From the NCBI GenBank assembly GCA_016715765.1, contig JADJZJ010000034.1:1-33631 (forward strand): a stretch of 33,631 bases of DNA, given 5' to 3'. The translations under genes and the position numbers were made by a program. A model generated the notes under the pieces. The model ran no database searches. It saw nothing but the letters and a program-made list of their open reading frames with translations, and was not told the origin of the DNA. Positions 24,827 to 33,227 of this stretch are shown one piece after another; positions within the stretch are counted from its first letter, which is position 1; the number at the start of each line of letters is the position of its first letter. This DNA is from Opitutaceae bacterium (GTDB taxonomy: Bacteria; Verrucomicrobiota; Verrucomicrobiia; Opitutales; Opitutaceae).

Positions 24827-26876
24827 GTGAAGGCCCGCCTCGCCAGCGATTTCCTCTCCAATCTCCACTTCTGGGGCTGGCAGCTCATCATCATCGCCGC
24901 CGCCATCACCCTCCCGCTGGGCTTCTCCCGCAGCAAGGAATACGCCGAGCTCATCTGGCCCATCAACATCGCCGTCGCCCTCATCTGGGTCGTCTTCGCG
25001 GTGAACTTCTTCTGGACCCTGGCCCGCCGCAACGAGCCCGCCCTCTACGTCGCCCTCTGGTTCTACATCGCGACGATCATCACCGTGGCGATGCTCTACA
25101 TCGTCAACCACCTCTCGATCCCGACCTCGCTGCTCCACAGCTACCCGGTCTTCGGCGGCCTGCAGGACGCGCCTCGTGCAATGGTGGTACGGGCACAACG
25201 CCGTGGCCTTCTTCCTGACCACGCCGATCCTCGGCATCATGTACTACTTCATGCCGAAGGCGGCGGAGCGCCCGGTCTACAGCTACCGGCTGTCCGTGGT
25301 GCACTTCTGGTCCCTCGTCTTCCTCTACATCTGGGCCGGCCCGCACCATCTGCTCAACACCGCCCTGCCGGACTGGCTGCAGATGCTCGGCATGACCTTC
25401 TCGCTCATGCTCTGGGCCCCGTCCTGGGGCGGCATGCTCAACGGCCTGCTCACCCTGCGCGGCGCCTGGCACAAGCTCCGCACGGATCCCGTCCTGAAGT
25501 TCTTCGTCGCCGCGATCACTTTCTACGGCATGGCCACCTTCGAGGGGCCGCTCCTCTCCATCAAGTCCGTCAACGCGCTCGGCCACTACACCGACTGGAT
25601 CATCGGCCACGTGCACGGCGGCGCGCTGGGCTGGAACGGCTTCATGGCCGCCGGCATGATCTACTGGCTGCTCCCCCGGCTGTGGAACAAGCCGCTTTAC
25701 TCGGTCTCGCTGGCCAACCTCCACTTCTGGACCGGCCTCGTCGGCATCCTCCTGTACGTCGCCGCCATGTGGGTCAGCGGCATCACCCAGGGCCTGATGC
25801 TCAACGCCACCGCCGAGAACGGCACGGTGCTGGCCTACCCGAACTTCCTCGATACGCTCAACGCCATCCGGCCGCTGATGCTGATGCGCGTGATCGGCGG
25901 CGGTCTCTACCTCACGGGCTGGGTCGTGCTCATCTACAACTTCTGGCGGACCGTCCGCGGCGCGCAGCCCGTCAACGGCACCATCGAGGTCTACGTCGAG
26001 CAGCCCGCCCCCGGCTCCCGCCTCGGCTTCGGCGGCACCTGGTTCAACGCCCCGGTGCTCCTCTCGATCTTCCTCGTGGGCTTCTCCACGCTCTGGATGC
26101 TCGGCACCTCGATCATCAGCATCGCCGGCATGATCGGCGCGATCATCACCTGCGTCGCCGGCTACGCGCTGCTCTATTCGCGCGGCAAGCACTGGCAGGA
26201 CTGGTATGAGCGGCTGCTGCTCAACGCCCTGCCGTTCTCCCTCCTGACCTTCGTGGCCGTGGTGGCCGGCGGCCTGATCCAGATCGTCCCCACCGTCCTC
26301 ATCCACAAGGCCGCGAACGTCGAGGACCGGATCCAGATTCCCTACACGCCGCTCGAACTCGCCGGCCGCGACATCTACGTCCGCGAGGGCTGCTACAACT
26401 GCCACTCGCAGATGATCCGCACGCTCGTGCCGGATGTCATGCGCTACGGCGACTACTCGCGCCTCGGCGAGTCCATCTACGACCACCCCTACCAGTGGGG
26501 CTCCAAGCGCACGGGCCCGGATCTCGCCCGCGTCGGCGGCAAGTATCCCGACGTCTGGCACCTGCGCCACATGGAGGACCCGCGCAGCATCTCGGTCGGC
26601 TCCAACATGCCGTCCTACCGGTGGATGCTGAAGAACAACACCGATATCGCCGCGCTGCCCTCCAAGATCCGCGTCCAGCGCATGCTCGGGGTGCCCTACG
26701 GTCCGCTGACCGCGCAGCAGATCTTCGACGAGGCCAATGGACAGGCCAAGGCCATCGCCCTGGGTCTGCGCGAAGCCGGCGCCTACGTGGCGCCCGAGAA
26801 GGAGATCGTCGCCCTCATCGCCTACCTGCAGAAGCTCGGCCAGTACGAGACGGTCACCCCCAAAGCCGCCAGATAA
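24827..26876 (+). pseudogene. ccoNO: Fused cbb3 oxidase subunits I and II (CcoN-CcoO), frameshifted and 5'-truncated
   Basis: This is the catalytic and first cytochrome c subunit of a high-affinity oxidase, fused in one frame. The CcoN part has LHFWGWQLIIIAAAITLPLG, the CuB-ligand region VQWWYGHNAVAFF, GPHHLLNTALP and the heme-side HVHGGALGWNGF. The CcoO part starts near 26000 with a TM anchor region and a single heme c site CYNCHSQ, with axial Met in VGSNMPSYRW. Two defects are visible. The first roughly 95 CcoN residues, including the RPLHTNAV low-spin heme segment, are missing. An extra C at 25172/25173 also shifts the frame between LQDA and LVQWW. The stretch from 24827 is internal CcoN sequence, so GTG 24827 is not a natural start. 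Everything else is well conserved, which suggests sequence error. Confidence 0.92.
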
Positions 26877-26885
26877 CCCGCGCCC

Positions 26886-27074
26886 ATGTTCCGCCGCATC
26901 CTGCTCGAAGACTACGCCGCGCTTTGCACGCTGGGCGCGTTCATCGTCGCCGTGACGATATTCGTCGCCTGCGCCTGGCGCGCCCTGCGCATGCCGCAGA
27001 AGCAGACCGACCATCTCGCCAACCTCCCCTTCACCTCCGACTCCGCGAACCCACGCCATGACGACCGCGCCTAA
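26886..27074 (+). CDS. ccoQ: CcoQ-like small cbb3 oxidase subunit
   Basis: A 62-residue protein with one membrane helix (LCTLGAFIVAVTIFVACAWRAL) followed by a short cytoplasmic tail (RMPQKQTDHLANLPF). This matches the size, topology and place of CcoQ/FixQ, which stabilises the cbb3 complex. It starts 9 bp after the ccoNO stop and its 3' end overlaps the ccoP start by 17 bp. CcoQ proteins are poorly conserved, so the call relies on context. Confidence 0.8.
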   Translation: MFRRILLEDYAALCTLGAFIVAVTIFVACAWRALRMPQKQTDHLANLPFTSDSANPRHDDRA

Positions 27075-27606
27075 AACCCCTCCCGCCGAGGACGCCATCC
27101 GGGCCCACACCTTCGACGGCATCCAGGAATACGACAAGCGCCTGCCCAACTGGTGGCTGTTCACGCTCTACGCCACCATCGTGTTCTGGGTCGGCTACTG
27201 GTTCTACTACCAGCGCGCCCAGATCGGCCTGTCCAACACCGAGGTCCTCGCGCAGGAACTCGCCCGGATCGAGGCCGCCAAGCTGGCCGATCCCGCCAAC
27301 CAGGTGGACGACGGCACGCTCTGGAAGATGAGCCGCAACGCCGTCTTCGTGGACGCCGGCAAGGCCACCTTCACCACCACCTGCGTGAGCTGCCACAAGG
27401 AAAGCCTCCGGGGCGTGGACGAGGGCGGCATCGGCGCCAATCTCGTGGACAACACGTGGATTCACGGCAACAAGCCCACCGACCTGCTCAAGGTCGTGGA
27501 CAAGGGCGTGCTCGCCAAGGGCATGCCCGCGTGGGGTCCGGTCATCGGCGCCAGGAAGAATTCCGAAGTGGTGGCGTACATCCTGAGCCACCATCAGGAA
27601 CCGGCG
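27058..27606 (+). CDS. ccoP: cbb3 oxidase cytochrome c subunit CcoP, single-heme type, 3' end unclear
   Basis: This membrane-anchored cytochrome c passes electrons to CcoO/CcoN. It has the CcoP N-terminal domain (DGIQEYDKRLPNWWLFTLYA), one membrane helix (about 35-50), a heme c site CVSCH (109-113) and a distal methionine in LAKGMPAWGP (M156). Classical CcoP has two heme c domains; here only one is present in about 182 residues. Conserved sequence ends near AYILSHHQEP (about 27603). The open frame itself does not stop there but runs to 28101 through what is ccoG coding sequence in another frame. The natural stop is therefore probably lost to an indel or deletion near 27600-27680. The end I give is the last recognisable residue, not a stop codon. 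Confidence 0.85.
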
Positions 27607-27679
27607 AAGACCGCGCGGGGACGCGGCCCCGCGGCCCACCCCCGGGCGGCCCCCCGCCTCCCTTGCCCGCGCGGTCCGG

Positions 27680-29137
27680 TTGGGCCTTGCGCGCCCATCC
27701 TTCACGCCTGCGCCGCCCCGTCCGTCCCTCGAATCCGTCACCACCATCAATACGGATGGCTCGCGACCCTACCTGCATCCGGCCGATGTCAGCGGGCGCT
27801 TCACCCTGTTCCGCAAGGTCTCGGCCCTCTTCCTGATCGCCTTCTACCTCGTGCTGCCGTGGATCACGATCGGCGGCTATCCCGCGGTCTTCCTCGATAT
27901 CGCCGAACGGCGCTTCCACCTTTTCGGCCTGACCTTCGCCGCGCAGGACATGTGGCTGACATTCTTCCTGATCACCGGCCTGGGCTTTTCGCTGTTCTTC
28001 ATCACCGCGCTGCTCGGCCGCATCTGGTGCGGCTATGCCTGCCCCCACACGGTGTTCCTCGATCACGTCTACCGGCGCATCGAGCGCTGGATCGAGGGTG
28101 ATGCCATTGCCCGCCGCGCCCTCGACGCGGCCCCGCCCGGTCCGGGCAAGCTGTTCAAGCGGACGCTCAAGCACCGGCCTATATCGGCGTGTCCCTGGTC
28201 ATCACCCATCTCTTCCTCGCCTACTTCGTTTCCCTGCATGAACTCTGGGCGATGATGCAGGACCAGCCCGCCGAGCACTGGGGCGCCTTCGTCTTCGTGT
28301 TCATTTTCGCCGGCATCCTGTACTTCAACTTCGCGTGGTTCCGCGAGCAGCTCTGCATCGTCATCTGTCCCTACGGCCGCCTGCAGTCCGCCCTGATCGA
28401 CGACCATTCGATGGTCATCGGCTACGACGTGAAGCGCGGCGAGCCGTGGCGGCCAAGCCCGGAACAACGATGCCGGCCGGCGAGCTTGCGTCGCCTGCAA
28501 CCGCTGTGTGCAGGTCTGCCCCACGGGCATCGACATCCGGCAGGGACTCCAGCTCGAGTGCGTGGGCTGCACCGCCTGCATCGACGCCTGCGACGATGTG
28601 ATGACGCGCATCCACAAGCCCCGCGGCCTCATCCGCTACGATTCCCAAAGCGCCCTGGCCGGCGGCACCACCCGCTGGCTGCGGCCGCGCACGATGCTTT
28701 ACGGCGTCCTGCTCGTGATCGGCGCCTCCGTCGCCGGCTGGGCCATGTCCACAATCCGGCCCGCCAGTGTCGGCGTCACCCGCATGACCGGCGCGCCCTA
28801 CTTCGTGGACACCGCCTCCGTGCGCAACCAGTTCCTCGTCCGGCTCATCAACAAGCGCTCCACCCCGGTGAGTTTCCGGGTGCAGATCGATTCCGATACC
28901 AAGGTAAAACAGAACGGTTTGACCGAACCGGTCACCGTCGCGCCCCTCGGCGAGGAAGTCCGGCCCCTGATCCTGCTCGTGCCGCGGGACCATTACGAGG
29001 GACCGTTCAAATTCAAGCTGGAGGTGGAGGACGCCGGCGGCACGTTCGAAATCAAGCGCGAGGTCGAGTTCCTCGGGCCGGACGCCGAACTGCTCAAGGA
29101 AGACGACGCGGAGCGGAAATCGCATGAAAAGCACTAA
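27680..29137 (+). pseudogene. ccoG: Cytochrome c oxidase accessory protein CcoG/FixG with three frameshifts
   Basis: This polyferredoxin-like membrane protein serves copper reduction and cbb3 assembly. Recognisable parts lie in three frames. The first is VTTINTDGSRPYLHPADVSG to the membrane region with GRIWCGYACPHTVFLDHVYR. After about 28170 comes SLVITHLFLAYFVSL to REQLCIVICPYGRLQSALID. After about 28455, and again after about 28490, comes CVACNRCVQVCPTGIDIRQG with the second cluster CVGCTACIDACDD and the C-terminal Ig-like domain. Each step moves the frame by -1: one base is missing near 28170 and near 28455, and one is missing (or two extra) near 28490. The total adds up to a full codon. 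Repaired, the protein has about 486 residues, the normal size. The start is uncertain; TTG 27680 is the first possible start in frame, and the true one may be lost with the ccoP end. Confidence 0.88.
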
Positions 29138-29270
29138 GGGCACCAAGCTGTGGCTCTGGATCCTGGCCGCCTTCCTCGTGCAACTCGCAGCCTGGGGTGC
29201 CTGGCTCTACATTGCCGGCCAACACAAGGTCGCCGAGGTCCCGCTCGCCACACCGCGGGCGGTGCACTGA
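29124..29270 (+). CDS. 48-residue single-pass membrane peptide in the cbb3 cluster
   Basis: A short frame from ATG 29124 encodes 48 residues with a basic N-terminus (MKSTKGTK), one strong Trp-rich membrane helix (LWLWILAAFLVQLAAWGAWL) and a short tail (QHKVAEVPLATPRAVH). It overlaps the last 14 bp of ccoG and ends 1 bp before the TauE/SafE gene start, so it fits tightly as an operon member. It occupies the usual place of ccoH/fixH but lacks the FixH periplasmic domain. I do not recognise the family; a small assembly or stabilising subunit is a guess from context. Confidence 0.65.
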   Translation: MKSTKGTKLWLWILAAFLVQLAAWGAWLYIAGQHKVAEVPLATPRAVH

Positions 29271-29271
29271 C

Positions 29272-29970
29272 ATGGAAATGGCCGCCGTCAACTCTCCCGC
29301 CGCCGCCTTCGTGGCCGGTCTGATCACCAGCCTCCACTGCGTCGGCATGTGCGGTCCGCTGGCCTGCGCGCTGATGCCCGTGCGCAAGGACCAGGGCGAC
29401 CCGCTGGCCGTGAGCAGCGTCTACCACCTTTCGCGACTCGCGGGGTATGCGGTCCTGGGCGGGCTCGCCGGCGGGCTCGGACAGGCTCCGCTCAACTGGC
29501 TCGGCAGCGATGTGCTTCGGTGGCTGCCGTGGGTCCTCGTGCTGTTCTTCATCGCCCTGGCCTTCCGCTGGGATCGCTTCCTCCGCAAGCCCGCCTTCCT
29601 CGGCGGCCTCACCTTGCGCCTCAGCCAATGGGCCGGCCGCCGCCCGCGCATCGAGGCCGCCGCCGCGCTGGGCTTCGCGACTCCCCTGCTCCCGTGCGGT
29701 CCGCTTTACTTCATCGTTTCCCTCGCCCTGCTTTCGGGCACCGCCCTGCGCGGGGTCGAGTACATGCTCGCCTTCGGCCTGGGCACCGTGCCGCTGCTCT
29801 GGCTCGCCCAGTCGCAGTTTCAGTGGATCCGCCACAAGCTCTCCCCGCTCTGGCTGGATCGCCTGCGCCTGACCTTCGCCCTCGCCACCGCCCTGATCAT
29901 CGCCTGGCGGTTGCGCGGCACCCTCGGTTTCAACGGACCCGACGTGAGCAACTTCGTCTGCTGCTTCTGA
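29272..29970 (+). CDS. TauE/SafE-family membrane protein of the cbb3 assembly cluster
   Basis: A 232-residue membrane protein with about six helices. The first helix region contains the paired-cysteine motif LHCVGMCGPLACAL, a second cysteine site lies in LLPCGPLYFIVSLALL, and the protein ends FVCCF. Proteins of this kind (sulfite exporter TauE/SafE or DsbD-like, sometimes called CcoH2 or cytochrome biogenesis protein) are standard neighbours of ccoI, and the cysteines suggest copper or thiol handling. ATG 29272 is chosen because it follows the small gene directly; the frame is open upstream but not membrane-like. It ends 1 bp before ccoI. Confidence 0.88.
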   Translation: MEMAAVNSPAAAFVAGLITSLHCVGMCGPLACALMPVRKDQGDPLAVSSVYHLSRLAGYAVLGGLAGGLGQAPLNWLGSDVLRWLPWVLVLFFIALAFRWDRFLRKPAFLGGLTLRLSQWAGRRPRIEAAAALGFATPLLPCGPLYFIVSLALLSGTALRGVEYMLAFGLGTVPLLWLAQSQFQWIRHKLSPLWLDRLRLTFALATALIIAWRLRGTLGFNGPDVSNFVCCF

Positions 29971-29971
29971 G

Positions 29972-32395
29972 ATGCCGGCCGCCTCCACCGCGCCCGCCAG
30001 CCAGGGCGGTTCCCGTCCTGCCCCGGTCTGCCGCCATTGCGGCGCCCCGCTGGCGTCCACCCAGCAGACCTCCGGGTTCTGCTGCGCCGGCTGCGCCTAT
30101 GTCTACCGCCTCGTGCACGAGCAGGGCCTCGACGCCTACTACAACATCAAGGACCAGGTCACCGCGCCGGTTGACAGCACGGTGTTCCACCCGCGCGACT
30201 TCAGCTGGCTGACCGGGGCCCAGGCCGCCGCGGAAGCGGCCGCGCAGCCTTCCGATCCGGCTGATCCGTCACCCAAGAAAAGCCGTCCGCCCGAGCTCAG
30301 GCTCTCCCTCCAGGGGATTTCGTGCGCCGGCTGCGTCTGGCTCATCGAGCGGCTCTTCCAGCAGCAGGCCGGGGCGCGCGACATCTTCGTCAACGCCCAG
30401 CTCGGCGAGGTGCGGCTGCGCTGGCTGCCCGGCCAGTTCGATGCCGCGGAATTCGCCCGCCATCTCCAAGCCTTCAATTATCTGCTCGGCCCCGCCGGCG
30501 AGGAAACCGGCGAACCCGAGAGCCGCGCCCTCGTCCGCCGCATCGGCCTCTGCGGGGCGTTCGCCATGAACGTCATGCTGTTCACCCTCCCGGTGTATTT
30601 CGGCATGAAGGCGGACTTCGAGTACGCCCGGCTCTTCGGCACGATCGCGATGATCTTCGGCACGCTCAGCATGCTCGCCGGCGGCGGCTACTTCCTCGGC
30701 CGGGCGGTGCAAAGCCTGCGCCTCGGCACGATCCACATTGATCTCCCCATCGCCATCGGCCTCACGGGCGCCTACCTCGGTTCCCTCTACGGCTGGATCA
30801 CCGGGCGCGAGGGCTTCGTCTACTTTGACTTCGTCAGCGCCTTCATCCTGCTGATGCTTACCGGCCGCTGGGCCCAGGTGGTCGCCGTGGAGCGCAACCG
30901 CCGCCGGCTGCTCGCCCAGCAGCCCCAGCGCCAGCGCATCCGCCTCGTCACCGGCACCGGCGCCGTCAGGGAAATCCCGCCGGAGGAACTCGCTGCCGGG
31001 GCCGCGTTCACCGTGCAGCCCGGCCAGACCGTGCCGGTGGAGTCGCAGCTCCAGCGCGGCCCGGCCGTCTTCTCCCTGGCCTCCATCAACGGCGAGGCCG
31101 ATCCGCGGATTTTTCAGGCCGGCCAGCGGGTGCCCGCAGGCGCGGTGAACATCGGCCTCGGCGCCATGGAACTGCTCGCGCAGGAGGCCTGGGCGGATTC
31201 GCTCCTCGCCGAATTGGTCCAGCCCCAGGAAAGGCTCGGCTACCGGCACCAATTCCTCGAACGCATCATCCGGGGTTACCTCATCGGCATCATTGCCGTG
31301 GCCACGCTCGCCGGTCTCGCGTGGTGGCTGGGCACCGGTGATCCGCTCCGCACCTGGTCCGTGGTCACGGCCATCCTCGTGGTCTCCTGCCCCTGCGCCA
31401 TCGGCCTGGCCTTCCCGCTGGCCGACGAGATGGCCACGGTCGCGCTCCGCCGGCGGGGAGTCTTTGTGCGCGAGGATGACCTTTGGGGGAAGCTGGCCCG
31501 CGTGCAGCATGTGGTCTTCGACAAAACCGGCACCCTGACATTGGAAACCCCCGCCCTGGGCAACCCCGAGTCCCTGGCCGCCCTCGACGCCGGGGCCCGC
31601 GGCGCCCTCTACGCCCTGGTCCGCGACAACCCCCATCCCGTCAGCCAATGCCTGCTCGAGGGCATGCTCGCGATTGAAACCCCCGTCCCGCTGGCCGGCG
31701 TGATCCGGGAATCCGTGGGCGCCGGCGTCGAGATCGGCCCGTGGTCGCTCGGCCGCGCCGGCTGGCGCGACGCCGGACCGGCCGATGGCGCGACGGTGCT
31801 GGCCCGCGACGGGACGGCCGTGGCGCGCTTCCATTTCCGCGATGCGATCCGGCCGGACGCGGCCCGCGAACTCACCGCCCTGACCGCTCGCGGACTGGGC
31901 ATTCACATCCTGAGCGGCGACAGCCAGGCCAAGGTCTCCGGCATGGGCCGTGAACTCGGCCTGCCGCCCGACCAGTGCCACGGTGACCGCACCCCGCATG
32001 ACAAGGCCGGGTGGTTCGACACCCCGGGCCGCGCCGCCACGCTCATGCTCGGCGACGGGGCCAATGACAGTCTCGCCTTTGACCGCGCGTTCTGCCGCGG
32101 CACCCCGGTCATCCATCGCGGCATCCTCGAGCACAAGGCGGATTTCTATTACCTCGGCCACGGCATTGGCGGCATCCGGGCGCTCTTTGCGATCAACGAT
32201 CTCCGCCGGCGGACGGAAGTGGTCATTCTGGTTTTCTCCGTCGTCTACAATGTCATCGCCGTCGGCCTGGCGGTCGCCGGGCTGATGAATCCGCTGATCG
32301 CCGCGGTGCTCATGCCGGTCAATTCCCTGCTGACCCTCGCCCTCGTCACCACCGGCATGCGCCGCGCCTTCGCGCCGGCGCCGCCCGCGGTTTGA
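29972..32395 (+). CDS. ccoI: Copper-transporting P-type ATPase of the FixI/CcoI type
   Basis: This ATP-driven pump delivers copper for cbb3 oxidase assembly. The 807 residues contain, in order: a Cys-rich N-terminal metal domain (VCRHCGAPL, FCCAGCAYVYR, 19-45), an HMA domain with GISCAGCVWLIE (115-126), membrane helices and an actuator loop with SINGEADP (E375). The CPC metal site follows in SCPCAIGLAFPLA (473-475), then the phosphorylation site DKTGTLT (D517), NPHPVSQ in the nucleotide domain and GDGANDSLAF in the hinge. The NGE in the actuator replaces the more common TGE. This is the FixI/CcoI layout rather than a detox CopA. It ends the operon; a candidate terminator lies about 100 bp on. 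Confidence 0.95.
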   Translation: MPAASTAPASQGGSRPAPVCRHCGAPLASTQQTSGFCCAGCAYVYRLVHEQGLDAYYNIKDQVTAPVDSTVFHPRDFSWLTGAQAAAEAAAQPSDPADPSPKKSRPPELRLSLQGISCAGCVWLIERLFQQQAGARDIFVNAQLGEVRLRWLPGQFDAAEFARHLQAFNYLLGPAGEETGEPESRALVRRIGLCGAFAMNVMLFTLPVYFGMKADFEYARLFGTIAMIFGTLSMLAGGGYFLGRAVQSLRLGTIHIDLPIAIGLTGAYLGSLYGWITGREGFVYFDFVSAFILLMLTGRWAQVVAVERNRRRLLAQQPQRQRIRLVTGTGAVREIPPEELAAGAAFTVQPGQTVPVESQLQRGPAVFSLASINGEADPRIFQAGQRVPAGAVNIGLGAMELLAQEAWADSLLAELVQPQERLGYRHQFLERIIRGYLIGIIAVATLAGLAWWLGTGDPLRTWSVVTAILVVSCPCAIGLAFPLADEMATVALRRRGVFVREDDLWGKLARVQHVVFDKTGTLTLETPALGNPESLAALDAGARGALYALVRDNPHPVSQCLLEGMLAIETPVPLAGVIRESVGAGVEIGPWSLGRAGWRDAGPADGATVLARDGTAVARFHFRDAIRPDAARELTALTARGLGIHILSGDSQAKVSGMGRELGLPPDQCHGDRTPHDKAGWFDTPGRAATLMLGDGANDSLAFDRAFCRGTPVIHRGILEHKADFYYLGHGIGGIRALFAINDLRRRTEVVILVFSVVYNVIAVGLAVAGLMNPLIAAVLMPVNSLLTLALVTTGMRRAFAPAPPAV

Positions 32396-32447
32396 CCCGG
32401 GTGACGCGGGCAACCGAACGATCAACAAACCACAACCGATCCCCTTT

Positions 32448-32473
32448 ATCCGCGTTCATCCGCGTCATCCGCG
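32448..32473 (+). repeat. Three near-tandem ATCCGCG repeats
   Basis: The heptamer ATCCGCG occurs at 32448-32454, 32458-32464 and 32467-32473, spaced 10 and 9 bases apart, in the intergenic region after ccoI. No gene is seen here. It may be a short dispersed repeat of this genome or a protein-binding array. Confidence 0.5.
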
Positions 32474-32497
32474 GGGAAAAGGTCTTGGATGTTTGGT

Positions 32498-32525
32498 CGC
32501 GGCTCCGCCGCGCTAAGCCTTTTTG
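32498..32525 (+). terminator. Candidate terminator of the cbb3 cluster
   Basis: CGCGGC-TCC-GCCGCG (32498-32512) is a perfect 6-bp GC stem. CTTTTT follows at 32519-32524, but seven bases after the stem, further than in a strong intrinsic terminator. It lies about 100 bp past the ccoI stop. Confidence 0.4.
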
Positions 32526-32638
32526 CGGCCATTCCTTCCGGGCTTGGTCCGCCTTCGTGGATACGCGGTGATCCGGAGGTTCGGTGCACGTGACCGGTGT
32601 TGCACCCGCCGGCGGTTCAACAATACTCGCGGAAATCG

Positions 32639-33202
32639 ATGAGCATTCCGCCTCGCAGTCGATGGTGCCAGCGCCTGGGCCTTGCCAGCCTGGTTGCCGT
32701 CATGCTGCTGGGGCCGCTCAGGGGGCTCACGCTCAACGAGTTGCTGTCCGATCCCGCGCTTACCCCCAAGAAGTTCGCCGACCAGTTTGAAAACTTCACC
32801 TATGAGTTCATCGGTTACGTGCAGGAGCCGGAGGAATTCCTGCGAACCCGGAACGGCGATTGCGATGACTACGCCATCCTCGCCGCCCATGTCCTGGCCA
32901 AAAAGGAATTCACACCGCGACTGATCCATGTGCGCATGGTCGGCCGCGTCGCCCACGCCGTCTGCTACATCGTCGAGAACCGGGCGTACCTCGATTACAA
33001 CAACCGCCGCTACACCTTCAACCTCGAGCGCTGCGGTCCCTCGATCCGCGCGATCGCCAGCAAGGTCGCGCGTTCCTTCGAGGGCAATTGGACCTCCGCT
33101 TCCGAATTCACCTACAACTACGAGACCGAGGTGAAGAACGCATTGTTTACAGTGGTAAAGACCGAGCCGCCCGGCAATGATCCGGACCGCGGCAGATACT
33201 AA
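32639..33202 (+). CDS. Secreted transglutaminase-like cysteine protein
   Basis: A 187-residue protein with a signal segment (LGLASLVAVMLLGPLRG, about 13-29). A small domain follows with the papain/transglutaminase order of catalytic residues: C75 in RNGDCDDYAILAAHVL, H106 in GRVAHAVCYIV and D119 in RAYLDYNNRRYTF. Spacing fits bacterial transglutaminase-like (BTLCP-type) peptidases, and the substrate is unknown. ATG 32639 is chosen because it leaves a typical signal peptide; the frame is open 14 codons further upstream. The sensor gene follows 25 bp later on the same strand. Confidence 0.82.
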   Translation: MSIPPRSRWCQRLGLASLVAVMLLGPLRGLTLNELLSDPALTPKKFADQFENFTYEFIGYVQEPEEFLRTRNGDCDDYAILAAHVLAKKEFTPRLIHVRMVGRVAHAVCYIVENRAYLDYNNRRYTFNLERCGPSIRAIASKVARSFEGNWTSASEFTYNYETEVKNALFTVVKTEPPGNDPDRGRY

Positions 33203-33227
33203 TCCAGCGACTGGACCCCATCCGACC

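Noticed and set aside
25104..27164. Long minus-strand open frame (686 codons) opposite ccoNO, ccoQ and the start of ccoP
   Set aside because: It mirrors highly conserved oxidase genes and has low-complexity composition; same reasoning for the frames opposite ccoI (30269-32428), transketolase (9827-11602) and the first PEP-CTERM gene (15165-16550).
27606..28101. CcoP C-terminal extension of about 165 residues
   Set aside because: The residues are Arg/Pro/His-rich and coincide with ccoG coding sequence in another frame, so this is read-through of a lost stop, not a real domain.
28160..28500. Programmed ribosomal frameshifting in ccoG
   Set aside because: Three separate shifts would be needed within about 330 bp, without slippery heptamers or matching downstream structures that I can see, and related genes are read in one frame.
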